Source: CAMAXB01 sp964476565
Lineage (GTDB): Bacteria; Verrucomicrobiota; Verrucomicrobiia; Opitutales; Opitutaceae
NCBI GenBank assembly: GCA_964476565.1
Contig: CAYZBG010000013.1
Location: forward strand, 17,635-81,634
Direction: 5' to 3'
DNA length: 64,000 bases
Shown here: positions 16,388 through 25,196 of the stretch, one piece after another
How positions within the stretch are numbered: position 1 is the stretch's first letter
Layout: each line of letters opens with the position of its first letter
The notes under the pieces: generated by a model
The model's input: only the letters and a program-made list of their open reading frames with translations
The model's database searches: none
Told to the model about the DNA's origin: nothing
Made by a program: the position numbers and the translations under genes

Positions 16388-17765
16388 AGCGCCGGCGGGT
16401 CTCGTTCATAAACGCGTCCCGCAAGGCGAGCAAACGCGCCACCACGTCGGGATGCGCCGCAGCGGCATTGTCGCTTTCATCCGGGTCGGTGGACAGGTGG
16501 TACAACTCGGGATTGCCCACCTCTGCGGCGGGCCGGCCGGGCGTCCGCTTCAGCACCAACCGCCAATCCCCGTCGCGCACGGCGTCGATGACGTCATTGC
16601 CAAAAAAGAACGGCGTCGGGCGCCGCGCGCCCGTGCCGGCGAGGAGCGGAAGCAGGTTCTGCCCGTCATACACCCGATCGCCCGCGGGCTCGACCCCGGC
16701 CGCTGCGGCGAGCGTGACAAAGACATCCATCACGATCGCCGGGGTCTCCACCACGCGGCCCGCCGGGATCCGGCCTGGCCACACCGCGATGGCCGGCACC
16801 CGAACCCCGCCTTCGTACGGCGTGTTCTTTCCTCCGCGGAACGGGCGGTTGCTGCCCCACGTATTGGAGGGATTGAGCACCGCCTCCATTTCGCGTCGTT
16901 CCGGGACGGAGACGACCGCGCCATTGTCATTCGTGAAGACAATCAAGGTCTGCTCCGCGTGCCCGGTCTCACGCAGGGCCTTTCTCAACTCGCCCACGCT
17001 CCCGTCGAATTCCTCAACCATGTCCCCGTACAGCCCGCCCGCCGAACGTCCGCGAAAGGCCGGCGAAGCCGCCAGGTAGGCGTGCGGGGCGTGGGTCGCG
17101 TACAGGAGGAAAAAGGGCTGGTCGACCGGTTGCGCCCGGATGAACCCGACGACTTCCTGCGTGAACCGCTGTGTCAGCGTCTCGAGATCGACCGGTTGCT
17201 CAATGCGCTCGTGGTCGCGGTGCAGCGGCAGCGGCGGCCAGTTGAGTTTCATGCGCACGGACCGCGGATGGTTGCCGTCCATGTCGTTGGGGTACGGCAG
17301 CCCGAACCAGCGGTCGAAGCCGCGGTCCAGCGGCAGCATGCCGGGCTGGTGACCGAGGTGCCACTTGCCCACCAGGGCGGTGCGGTAGCCACGGCGCCGG
17401 AGCAGTTCCGCAAGGGTGGTCTCTTCTCGCGCGAGGCCGTAGGTGTCCTCAGGCCAGAGCAATCCGGTCAAGCCGTTGCGCAACGGGTAACGTCCGGTCA
17501 GCAGTGCACCCCGCGTCGGCGTGCAGGACGGGGTGGTGACATAGAACGACGTGAGCTTCGCCCCGTCCGCGGCCAGCGCATCGAGGTGCGGCGTGCGCAG
17601 CATGGTCCCGCCGAACGCCCCCAGATCACCATAACCCAGGTCATCGGCTACGATCAGGATAATATTCGGCGGTCGTTCGGCTCGGGCCTTCTCCGCGGCC
17701 TGACCGATGGCAAACACGGCATTCAAGGCCAGCACACCGGCAAGGATGAGTGAAACGCGGGTCAT
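16386..17765 (-). CDS. Exported Cys-type sulfatase (S1 family)
   Basis: Sulfatase of 459 residues with a Sec signal peptide (to about residue 23, IGQA). The N-terminal metal site PNIILIVADDLGYGDLG and the formylglycine signature SCTPTRGALLTGRYPLRNG are intact; Cys81 would be converted to formylglycine by a maturase not present in this window. Later metal and substrate residues follow: GKWHLGHQPG and FTNDNGA. Probable action is removal of sulfate esters from a polysaccharide in the periplasm. The gene is last in a minus-strand run (isomerase, TPR protein, solute-binding protein, sulfatase), 18 bases after the solute-binding-protein gene. The exact S1 subfamily cannot be set by eye. Confidence 0.92.
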   Translation of the reverse strand: MTRVSLILAGVLALNAVFAIGQAAEKARAERPPNIILIVADDLGYGDLGAFGGTMLRTPHLDALAADGAKLTSFYVTTPSCTPTRGALLTGRYPLRNGLTGLLWPEDTYGLAREETTLAELLRRRGYRTALVGKWHLGHQPGMLPLDRGFDRWFGLPYPNDMDGNHPRSVRMKLNWPPLPLHRDHERIEQPVDLETLTQRFTQEVVGFIRAQPVDQPFFLLYATHAPHAYLAASPAFRGRSAGGLYGDMVEEFDGSVGELRKALRETGHAEQTLIVFTNDNGAVVSVPERREMEAVLNPSNTWGSNRPFRGGKNTPYEGGVRVPAIAVWPGRIPAGRVVETPAIVMDVFVTLAAAAGVEPAGDRVYDGQNLLPLLAGTGARRPTPFFFGNDVIDAVRDGDWRLVLKRTPGRPAAEVGNPELYHLSTDPDESDNAAAAHPDVVARLLALRDAFMNETRRR

Positions 17766-17783
17766 TGCCGGAGGACGTCAGAC

Positions 17784-19457
17784 TCAGTCATCCGTCGCCT
17801 CGGCCTTTGTCCCTGCCCGCGGACCGGTCATGCGCGGCAGCGGTTCGGGCCGGCGGAGGTAGGCCTCGAGGATGTAGAAGTGCGCGTCCGCCTGGGAGTC
17901 GTTGTCGAGGGTCACGCCCCAGCGCTCGGCGGCGTTCACCCGTTCGCGATCGTCGCCTTCCGCCATCAGCCAGGTGTAGGCGCCGAGCGCCGTGTCCCGT
18001 TGGCGGATCGACCGTAGCCAACTCCGCTGAAAGCCGTGTGCCGCGTCGAACGCGGCGGGCGGCAGTTCCGCCTTCACCGCCGTGACGAACGCATCCACCG
18101 ATCCACCCGGCGACAGCAGGCGGTGCACGTGCCGGTCGAACACCTGGATCAACTCCGGCCGACCCAAGCCCCACGGCAGGCCGGGCGGATAACCGGCCTC
18201 CTCGGGCCAGAACGAGGCCACCTCGTCCGGCACGGCGACATGCGTGACCGAGGGGAGCAATCCGCTCGCCCGCGCAAACACATCGGCCCCCTCGGGTGAG
18301 GTCGCATACTGGAGAAAATCCACCGCCAGCGCCGCGCGCGGACTGCCTTGCGTCACGCCAAAGCTGTTCTGCAACCGTCCCTGGCTTTCGTCGATCGGCC
18401 CCATGACAAACCGTCCATAGACCGGATCGTCGGCCGTCGGCCACGGGATGCGCATCACGCCGATCGGAAAGGTCGTCTGCTCGCGCAGCGTCGCGAGGTC
18501 GGCCGGGCTGCCGAGCATCATCAGGGCCTGACCATGCACAAACTGGAAGACCGCACTGTCGCGCTGCAACTGGGTGAATCCGGGTGTGCAGTGCAACCCG
18601 ACCTCGCGCGCCAGTTCGAGTCCGGCCCGGACCTCGGGACGGTCGAAGCCGAAACCGCCGCCCAGCGCGGCCCGCAAGGTGTCCGTCGGGTAGAGGGTGA
18701 ACTGCCGGTGCGGATCCAGTTCGACGCGCAACCATTGGGTCACGCTGCTGAAATAGGTGCTCATCAACTCCTGGCCGGTGTTGCGCGCCGCGGCGATCGG
18801 CACCAAGGGCCGGCCGGTTCGGCGCTCGTAGGTCTGGATGGCGTCGCAGAGGGCGCGAAACTCCCGGTAATCCGCCGGCGGTTCGTCGCGGCCGGTGACG
18901 TCCTGCAGGAGCGCACGATTGTAGACGAGGCGGGTCGTGTACGTCGTGAAGGGAATGCCGTAGACCTCGAAGTTGGTCAGCGAATACGAGGGCGGCCACA
19001 TCAGGCCGTCGCCAAAGGTCTGCCTCCAGGGCACGTGCGCCCAGGCCGACCCGGCCGCGTAGGGATTCGGTCGCGTCATCTCTGCCCGCAGGGGCCGGAA
19101 ATGGCGGCCGAGCAACTCGTCGAAGGCCTGCGAGGACAACCCTTCACCCGGCGGGAGGCCGATCTGCACGAGGTCCGGGGCCATGCCGCCGACCAGCTTG
19201 GTGATGAGCCACTGCGCCCAGACCGAACCGGGCACCTCGATCACCTCGACTTTCACGCCCGGGTGCCGGGCTTCGTAACCGGCCACCACCGCCGTCAGGC
19301 CGCGCCGAAATCCCGTTTCGAGACTGCGATGCGCCACGGTGAGCACCTGCACGTCCGGTGCGGTCGGCGTGCGGCGCGCGGCTCCGCGCATCCCCGCCAG
19401 CAGGGCCGCGACGAGCGCCAGCACGACGAGCAGGCCGGTCCACCGCCCCGCGCTCAT
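17784..19457 (-). CDS. Family 1 extracellular solute-binding protein (sugar ABC type)
   Basis: Protein of 557 residues with an N-terminal hydrophobic segment (GLLVVLALVAALLAG) that may be an uncleaved anchor or signal peptide. The fold signature is that of large sugar-binding proteins: VLTVAHRSLETGF..VVAGYEARHPGVKVEVIEVPGSVWAQWLITKLVGGMAPDLVQIG at the start and IPFTTYTTRLVYNRALLQD in the first hinge. It is longer than most family members (about 420-450), the extra length being a C-terminal helical tail. It overlaps the TPR gene by 4 bases (ATGA), so translation is coupled. No ABC permease or ATPase genes are nearby, so the partners are elsewhere or the protein acts as a periplasmic sensor. 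Confidence 0.85.
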   Translation of the reverse strand: MSAGRWTGLLVVLALVAALLAGMRGAARRTPTAPDVQVLTVAHRSLETGFRRGLTAVVAGYEARHPGVKVEVIEVPGSVWAQWLITKLVGGMAPDLVQIGLPPGEGLSSQAFDELLGRHFRPLRAEMTRPNPYAAGSAWAHVPWRQTFGDGLMWPPSYSLTNFEVYGIPFTTYTTRLVYNRALLQDVTGRDEPPADYREFRALCDAIQTYERRTGRPLVPIAAARNTGQELMSTYFSSVTQWLRVELDPHRQFTLYPTDTLRAALGGGFGFDRPEVRAGLELAREVGLHCTPGFTQLQRDSAVFQFVHGQALMMLGSPADLATLREQTTFPIGVMRIPWPTADDPVYGRFVMGPIDESQGRLQNSFGVTQGSPRAALAVDFLQYATSPEGADVFARASGLLPSVTHVAVPDEVASFWPEEAGYPPGLPWGLGRPELIQVFDRHVHRLLSPGGSVDAFVTAVKAELPPAAFDAAHGFQRSWLRSIRQRDTALGAYTWLMAEGDDRERVNAAERWGVTLDNDSQADAHFYILEAYLRRPEPLPRMTGPRAGTKAEATDD

Positions 19458-20269
19458 GGCAGGCTGGCCAGGATCTCGCGCGCGAGGCGCGCGGCGTGAC
19501 TGCGCGGATAACGTTCGACGTAGACCTCCAGGAAAATGCGGGCCTTGCGCGCGTCGCCCGTCCGCCGCGCCGTTTCCGCCGCACGCAGGAGAACGTCCGC
19601 GTGGAGGTTGTCCTTCGCCAATCCGTCCGCCAGCGCCGCCTCATAGTGGCCGAGCGCCCGCTCCGGATCGTCGACCAGCACCTGGCAGGCCTGGCCGAGC
19701 ACATGCCGGAGGTTGCGCCGGACTGCAGGATGGGTGAGCCGTGGCAGCAGTGCCTCCACCGATTGGATACGCTCGGCCGGCGCCGGTCCGGTAGCGGTGT
19801 AGAGATCGAGGATGCCGACCTTGACGAGACCGTATTGGGCCAGCGGATGCTCCGGCGCCGAGGCCGCGAGCTCCAGGTAGGCGCGGCGGGCCCGCTCGAG
19901 GTCCGGTTGCGGCGCATGGATCTGCCACCACCGGGCGGCGAAGTACCGCGCCGCCACGCCTGCCTCGTCGGAAGGATTCTCCGCCGCGAGCGCCTCGAAA
20001 TGCCGGAGCGCCTCCGTCAGGTTTGCGTCGCTGCGCGGCTGGCGGTTAAGCAGCGCAAGCCCGAGGCCCAGCCGGGTGGCCCTCACGTCCCCGGGCGCGG
20101 CCGCGGGCACGCTCAAGGTTTCGTAGGCCTGGTTTGCCCGCAGCGCACCGAGGTCATGAAACGCCTCCGCCGGCTCCGCTCCGGCCATGGAGACGGACAC
20201 AAGCGAGCCCAGCAGGACCGCGAGGGGCCGGGCGCAGCCGGGGGTGAGGCGCGACAGACAGGGGTGCAT
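19454..20269 (-). CDS. Periplasmic TPR-repeat protein
   Basis: A 271-residue protein with a signal peptide (..LAVLLGSLVSVSMAGAEPAEA) and tetratricopeptide-like helical pairs over most of its length (LGLGLALLNRQPRSDANLTEALRHFEALAAENP, ARRAYLELAASAPEHPLAQYGL, ALGHYEAALADGLAKDN, ARIFLEVYVERYPRSHAA). It probably scaffolds a protein complex in the periplasm. Its stop codon overlaps the start of the solute-binding-protein gene, so the two products are likely partners. The start at 20269 (MHPCLSRL) was preferred to one 16 codons upstream because the upstream stretch adds a non-signal segment; either is possible. Confidence 0.75.
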   Translation of the reverse strand: MHPCLSRLTPGCARPLAVLLGSLVSVSMAGAEPAEAFHDLGALRANQAYETLSVPAAAPGDVRATRLGLGLALLNRQPRSDANLTEALRHFEALAAENPSDEAGVAARYFAARWWQIHAPQPDLERARRAYLELAASAPEHPLAQYGLVKVGILDLYTATGPAPAERIQSVEALLPRLTHPAVRRNLRHVLGQACQVLVDDPERALGHYEAALADGLAKDNLHADVLLRAAETARRTGDARKARIFLEVYVERYPRSHAARLAREILASLP

Positions 20270-20291
20270 CAAACAAGTGATAGGCAGGAGC

Positions 20292-20339
20292 GTGACAGCC
20301 CGGACCGGCGCTGTCACCCCGTTTCGCAGCTACGGGGTG
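20292..20339 (-). promoter_or_regulatory. Two overlapping hairpins between isomerase and TPR genes
   Basis: GTGACAGC (20292-20299) pairs with GCTGTCAC (20310-20317), and CACCCCGT (20315-20322) pairs with ACGGGGTG (20332-20339). Both stems are perfect 8 bp and share three bases, so they compete. The second includes the isomerase stop codon. There is no U-tract, so an attenuator or processing site is more likely than a simple terminator. Confidence 0.35.
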
Positions 20340-21151
20340 GCTCCCCGGCACACGCGCAGGTACTCGAGGCTGCGGGCGGCAATCAGCTCGGCGCCGCCGG
20401 TAAAATCAAAGACCTCGACTGACACAAACCCCTCATAACCTTGATCCTGCAACGTTGCAAGGATCGGGCGGAAGTCGACCGTGCCGAAGCCCGGGCCCCG
20501 TCCGTTGGCATCGTTGGCGTGAACATGGGCAAATCGCCCGGCCCACGTGCGCAGGTTGTCCACGACCGGCATGCGCTCGGAGCTCATGCTCTTCACATCG
20601 ACCATCATGCCGACGTGCGGATGAGCCAGCGCGGCGACGAAGGCCGCCACCTCGGCATTCGTGGTGAGCACATTCGTCAGGTCCGCCGGCAGAGCCTCGA
20701 GGCACAGCGTGACCCCGCGCGCCGCCGCCGCGTCGCCAACCTGGCGGAAGGCGTCAACGGCCCACGCCTGGGCGACCGCGGGCGAAACGCCCTCCGGGCG
20801 ACCTCGCTGGTACGGCGATCCGAACACCATCACGCGTCCGCCCAGATCGGCGCACAGATCCACGAGGCTGCGCAGATGATCGATCGTCCGGGAACGCGTC
20901 GCAGCCTCGGGCGCCAGCAGCTGCAAACCGGGCGGCTGCGCGAGCAGCCAGTGCAGGCCGGTGATGGCCAGGCCCAGATCGCCCGCGATTGCGGCCAGTT
21001 CCCGCCGCGCCGCCGATGAAATTTCATCAACCCGCCCGGCCAAGGTGTACGGCGCGAGCTCGATCCCGTCATAACCGGTGGCGGCGACACACTCGGCCAT
21101 GCGGCGAAAGGTCCAGCCTTCGAAGAGCTCGTTGCAGATGGCGAAACGCAC
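20330..21151 (-). CDS. Sugar phosphate isomerase/epimerase (xylose-isomerase-like TIM barrel)
   Basis: Cytoplasmic TIM-barrel protein of 273 residues in the AP-endonuclease-2/xylose-isomerase-like superfamily. Strand ends carry the usual metal ligands: Glu in LCLEALP, Asp in GMMVDVKSM, His in AHVHANDANG and Glu in FVSVEVFDF. Related proteins include epimerases, isomerases, dehydratases and hydrolases of sugars, so the reaction is open. The GTG at 21151 (VRFAICNELFEG) is the probable start: GGAGAGG lies four bases before it and homologous proteins begin at this strand; the longer frame adds a poor N-terminus. It is first gene of the run TPR, solute-binding protein, sulfatase, and diverges from a Gfo/Idh/MocA gene 99 bases away. 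Confidence 0.82.
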   Translation of the reverse strand: MRFAICNELFEGWTFRRMAECVAATGYDGIELAPYTLAGRVDEISSAARRELAAIAGDLGLAITGLHWLLAQPPGLQLLAPEAATRSRTIDHLRSLVDLCADLGGRVMVFGSPYQRGRPEGVSPAVAQAWAVDAFRQVGDAAAARGVTLCLEALPADLTNVLTTNAEVAAFVAALAHPHVGMMVDVKSMSSERMPVVDNLRTWAGRFAHVHANDANGRGPGFGTVDFRPILATLQDQGYEGFVSVEVFDFTGGAELIAARSLEYLRVCRGATP

Positions 21152-21250
21152 CGCCTCTCCGTGCCGGATCGCGGCGGAGTTGTCAGCCCCGCATTCCGGG
21201 CTCGGCAAACGCCGTCCGGTGGACCACCACTGTCACACCCCGTTCACCCC

Positions 21251-22222
21251 ATGTCCACCCTCCGCTCCCTCGCTGTCGCCGCCTGCACCCTCGGAACCGC
21301 CTTCGCCCAGGACGCCGACCTGCGCATTGGCCTCATCGGTCTCGACACGTCGCACGTCGTCGCGTTCACGCGCGTGCTCAACGACCCGGCGCACAAGGAT
21401 CATCTCAAAGGCGGGCGCGTCGTCGCCGCCTACCGCGGCGGTAGTCCCGACATGCCGCTCAGCGCCAACCGCATCGACGGTTTCACCGCCGAGCTGAAGA
21501 AGTATCCGGAGATCGTCTTTCATGACACCATCGCCTCGCTGGTCGCCGCGGTCGACGCCGTGATGATCCTGAGTGTCGACGGACGCATCCACCTCGAGCA
21601 GGCCCGCCAGGTCCTGCCGGCCCGCAAGCCGGTCTTCATCGACAAGCCCTTTGCCGCGAGCCTGGCCGACGCACGCGAGATCGTCCGTCTCGCCCGCGAG
21701 CATGGCACGCCCCTCTTCAGCACCTCGTCGCGCCGCTACAGCCCCACCCTGCCGCCCGTGCTGAAGGCGACCGAGGGCAAGGTCCGCGCCGTGCTCTCCT
21801 ACGGTCCGATGCAAATCGAGCCGAACCACCCCGACCTCTTCTTCTATGGCATCCATGCGGTCGAGGGTCTCTACACCGTGCTCGGCCCGGGCTGCGTCTC
21901 GCTCCAACGTACCCATACCGCGGATACCGACGTGGTGACCGGCGTGTGGCCGGACGGACGGGTGGGCACCGTGCACGGGATCCGCAACGCGAAGGCGCCG
22001 TTCGGAATGGTCGTGTTCGGCGCCGACGGACCGGTGCGCGAGGACGTGGACATGTCGTACGTGCCGATGCTGCAGGACGTGCTCACCTTCTTCCGCACCG
22101 GGGTGTCCCCGGTGCCGCTGGAGACGACGCTCGAGATCATCGCCTTCATGGAGGCCGCAGAGGAGAGCAAGCGGCGGGGCGGCGCACCGGTCACGCTGGC
22201 CCCGACGACCGGCGCTCGCTAG
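21251..22222 (+). CDS. Exported Gfo/Idh/MocA-type oxidoreductase
   Basis: A 323-residue NAD(P)-dependent sugar oxidoreductase-like protein with a short Sec-type signal peptide (MSTLRSLAVAACTLGTAFAQ). The Rossmann part starts at LRIGLIGLDTSHVVAF and includes AVMILSVDGRIHLEQARQ and the catalytic Lys region KPVFIDKPFAASLADAREI. The glycine-rich loop reads GLIGLDTSH rather than the normal GxGxxG/A, a variation common in PVC Gfo-like proteins. The C-terminal half is a beta-sheet substrate domain with HAVEGLYTVLG. Periplasmic members are thought to carry their own tightly bound cofactor. The start at 21251 was chosen by the signal peptide. It converges on the NRAMP-like gene with an 18-base gap. 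Confidence 0.85.
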   Translation: MSTLRSLAVAACTLGTAFAQDADLRIGLIGLDTSHVVAFTRVLNDPAHKDHLKGGRVVAAYRGGSPDMPLSANRIDGFTAELKKYPEIVFHDTIASLVAAVDAVMILSVDGRIHLEQARQVLPARKPVFIDKPFAASLADAREIVRLAREHGTPLFSTSSRRYSPTLPPVLKATEGKVRAVLSYGPMQIEPNHPDLFFYGIHAVEGLYTVLGPGCVSLQRTHTADTDVVTGVWPDGRVGTVHGIRNAKAPFGMVVFGADGPVREDVDMSYVPMLQDVLTFFRTGVSPVPLETTLEIIAFMEAAEESKRRGGAPVTLAPTTGAR

Positions 22223-22240
22223 GGCGTATCCGGGCAGGGC

Positions 22241-23467
22241 TCAGCCGCGAAGCCGCAGGACCGTCATCGTCACGAGGACAGCCAGCGCCGCGACACCGAC
22301 GGTGTTGGCCAGCCAGCCGTTGCGGTGCTCCCGGACCGCGCGCCGATCATTGGCGAGCACGAGCAACACGGCAGCGCCGAGGGGCACGGCGAGCACGGTG
22401 GTGCGCTGCGCCCAGACGATGCCCTCGATGGCCGTGCCGGCGCGCAGGGTAAGGTAGGCGGTGGCCACGCCGGCGACCATGCCGATCGCGGTCAGAAGCC
22501 GCGGCCAGCGATCGTTCACGCCCGAGCCCAGACCCAGTCCGTCGGACAGCAGACCACCGCCGACCATCGGGTTGATCACGACCGAGGAGAAGCCCGCCGA
22601 GAGGAAGCCGAGGCTGAACAGCCACACCGCCACCGGGCCAAGGACGGGGCGAAATTGCTCCGCCATGACCGCGGCACTGTTCACTTCGACGCCCCGGAGG
22701 ACCGTGCCGGCGGTGATCATGATGACCGCGGAGATGGTGCCGAGCAGGCCGAGTCCGACGAGGGCCTCGCGGCGGGAGAGGCCGAGGTCGGCCTCGGTCC
22801 AGCCCTTCTGCCGCGCCAGCGCGCCTTGGTAGAGCGCGGCGATGACGGAGAACGTGGTCGCTACCATCGCCATGGCCAAGGCGGTGTAGCCCTCCGGCCA
22901 CGGCCGCGGCACGAGCCCCGTGAGCACGGCCCCGACCGGCGGCCGGCTCGCCAGCAGGTTGAAGACGAAGGCAAGGACCATCGCGAAGACGAGCGCAGCC
23001 ATGGCCTTCTCCACGAAGCGGTAGAGCTGGCGCACGAGCAGGAAAAACAGGCCGCCGGCGCCCACCACCGCGATCCACACCGTCTCACCGATGCCGGAGA
23101 GCACGGTGAGCGCCGTGGCGCAGGCGAGGTAGTTGGACAACTGAAACGCGGTCGTGACCAGAAACGCCAGCACCCCCATCAGCATGGCGAGAGGGCGACC
23201 GTACAGGCGGGCTACCACGGACAACAGCGAGTCCGGATTGAGGATGGCGACGCGCGCCGCCATGGTGGAGAAGAGCCACATGAACGTCGTCGCCAGCGCG
23301 ACCACCCAAAGCAACGCGTAGCCGAGCCCGGCCCCGAGCTTGGAGGCAACCGTGATGGTGCCCGGGCCGATCACCACGGAGGCGGTGATCAAACTCGGAC
23401 CAAGGGCGCGAAGCAGACCGGGACGCGGCGCGGAGGGCGCCGTGGCAGACGAGGAAACGGTGGGCAT
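22241..23467 (-). CDS. NRAMP-family-like membrane transporter lacking metal-binding motifs
   Basis: Integral membrane protein of 408 residues with about 11 hydrophobic segments. The NRAMP-type first segment is recognisable (LGPSLITASVVIGPGTITVASKLGAGLGYALLW), but the metal-binding D-P-G-N reads G-P-G-T at residues 34-37, and the segment-6 M-P-H region reads T-F-S-V. Both anchor sites for Mn/Fe are therefore gone. Known NRAMP-related proteins without them carry Mg or other substrates, and some PVC versions cluster with sugar genes. It lies 23 bases downstream of the Tat Gfo/Idh/MocA gene and probably shares its transcript, so transport of an organic solute or an unusual cation is an open question. 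Confidence 0.8.
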   Translation of the reverse strand: MPTVSSSATAPSAPRPGLLRALGPSLITASVVIGPGTITVASKLGAGLGYALLWVVALATTFMWLFSTMAARVAILNPDSLLSVVARLYGRPLAMLMGVLAFLVTTAFQLSNYLACATALTVLSGIGETVWIAVVGAGGLFFLLVRQLYRFVEKAMAALVFAMVLAFVFNLLASRPPVGAVLTGLVPRPWPEGYTALAMAMVATTFSVIAALYQGALARQKGWTEADLGLSRREALVGLGLLGTISAVIMITAGTVLRGVEVNSAAVMAEQFRPVLGPVAVWLFSLGFLSAGFSSVVINPMVGGGLLSDGLGLGSGVNDRWPRLLTAIGMVAGVATAYLTLRAGTAIEGIVWAQRTTVLAVPLGAAVLLVLANDRRAVREHRNGWLANTVGVAALAVLVTMTVLRLRG

Positions 23468-23490
23468 GGTGCGGGCGTAGAGGGGTCAGT

Positions 23491-24945
23491 TCAGACCGTT
23501 TCCGGAATCACGTAAGGGGGACGCTGGGTTTCCTTCTCCAGGAAACGGGCCTCGGCCAGTCGCGCGGGGTCGCCGGAACCGACGCCGGCCACAGTGTCGC
23601 CGTCGAGGGTCAGCCACTCGCCGAGGGTAAATGGGTGCCGTTCGACGTCGACGCCATGCACCTCGACGTGGCGCTTGAGATCGGCGGCCAGAGCCGCGCC
23701 TTCGCCGGTCGCCTCGACCGCCTTCGCCACCGCGCTCCACGGAGCCTGCGCTCCCGTGCGGTAGGAGAGATTGCCGGCATGGCACAATACCGTGGAGACA
23801 TGGCTGACGTCCACCGGCGCGGCCAGATCCGCGGTCCGGCGGCTGCGCACGGCTGCGAGGAAATTGTCCATGTGCCCCTTGCCGCCATCGCCGGCGAAGG
23901 CCTGGATGCGCTTGCCGTCACGATCGTAGGCCGCCGCGCCGACGAGGCCGGACACGTAGCCACCTTCGCACTGTACCACCACGCCGGTGCGTTGACCACG
24001 GTACTGGTCGGCAAAATTCACGCCCGGTTTGGCCGGCAGGTTTCGAAACTCGAAGAACACCGGCACGTCCGCGTAATCGTAGACCGCCAGCTGCGTGTTG
24101 GGCGTCTCTCCGGCGTCGCCGAAGGCAAAGCGTCCGCCGAGGCTCAGCACGCGGCGGGGCGGTGCACGGTGACCGGCGAAGGCCAGCGCGACATCGATCA
24201 CGTGGATGCCATTGTTCCCGAGGTCGCCATTGCCCGTCGCCCACATCCAGTGCCAGTCGTAGTGCAACTGGGTGCGCGTGAGCGGGGCCATCGGGGCGGG
24301 ACCGCAAAAGAGGTCGTAGTCGAGTCCGTCGGGATACCACGGCGCGGTGCGCCCGATCGGCTCGCGCGGCCGGTGGGCGACGGTATGAATGTACTGGATA
24401 CGCCCGAGCGCGCCGGAGGCCACAAAGGCACGCGCCTCAGCCAGACCGGTCTCCGAGCGGTACTGCGTGCCGGCCTGGACCACACGCCCGTACCGCCGGG
24501 CGGCCTTCACCATCTGCCGGCCCTCCCAGATGGTACGCGACACCGGTTTCTCGACATAGACGTCCTTGCCCGCCTGGCAGGCCCAGACGGTGAGCAGGGC
24601 ATGCCAGTGGTTGCCCGTCGCGATGACCACCGCGTCGACGTCGCTGCGCTCGAGGAGCCGGCGCGCGTCGGTGGTGGCGAACACGCCGGGCCCCGCGTCG
24701 TTGACCGCCGCCTGCAGATGGGCTGGATCCACGTCGCACAGTGCGGTCACCCGCACACCCGACGTGGCCAGCAGTTGCTTCAGGTGCGGCCGGCCCTTGC
24801 CGTTGAGGCCGATCACGCCGATCCGGATGGCGCCATTGGCGCCGATCGGGGCGCTCTGGGCAGAGCGCAAGGGAGCGGCGGCCAGGCTGGCGCCGGCGAG
24901 CAGCAGGGAGGAACGCAGGAAGGAGCGACGGTTGAACGACGGCAT
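23491..24945 (-). CDS. Tat-exported Gfo/Idh/MocA-family oxidoreductase
   Basis: A 484-residue oxidoreductase. The N-terminus has a twin-arginine signal (NRRSFLRSSLLLAGASLAAAP), which implies export in folded form with cofactor bound. A Rossmann fold follows (IRIGVIGLNGKGRPHLKQL, AVVIATGNHWHALLTVWACQAGKDVYVEKPVSRTIWEGRQM, with catalytic Lys in EKP), then the C-terminal substrate domain (WHWMWATGNGDLGNNGIHVIDVALAF). This is the PVC/Bacteroidetes 'exported Gfo' group, some of whose relatives act as glycosidases through transient sugar oxidation or as 3-keto-sugar-forming dehydrogenases. First gene of a two-gene run with the NRAMP-like transporter, divergent from the second GH95 gene. Confidence 0.9.
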   Translation of the reverse strand: MPSFNRRSFLRSSLLLAGASLAAAPLRSAQSAPIGANGAIRIGVIGLNGKGRPHLKQLLATSGVRVTALCDVDPAHLQAAVNDAGPGVFATTDARRLLERSDVDAVVIATGNHWHALLTVWACQAGKDVYVEKPVSRTIWEGRQMVKAARRYGRVVQAGTQYRSETGLAEARAFVASGALGRIQYIHTVAHRPREPIGRTAPWYPDGLDYDLFCGPAPMAPLTRTQLHYDWHWMWATGNGDLGNNGIHVIDVALAFAGHRAPPRRVLSLGGRFAFGDAGETPNTQLAVYDYADVPVFFEFRNLPAKPGVNFADQYRGQRTGVVVQCEGGYVSGLVGAAAYDRDGKRIQAFAGDGGKGHMDNFLAAVRSRRTADLAAPVDVSHVSTVLCHAGNLSYRTGAQAPWSAVAKAVEATGEGAALAADLKRHVEVHGVDVERHPFTLGEWLTLDGDTVAGVGSGDPARLAEARFLEKETQRPPYVIPETV

Positions 24946-25196
24946 GCGGGTAACGGGTTCGGCGACCGTCGAGGCGGGGGTACCGGCGGCCGACGGCTAG
25001 GGATTTAGGCCCACGCCTTTGAAACTCAATCCACATCTCGTGGACGGTGCACCCGTCGCTCAGCCTCATCTCGGCGGCCGGCCGTGGCGTCGAAACGTTC
25101 AATCCGGCGCCACCCTCCCCGGCTTACGATCGCGGGAAACCTTGCGGTTTTCTCGGTAGGCGGTTCGTCGGCGGTGTGCAATCATCGCAGACGTCC

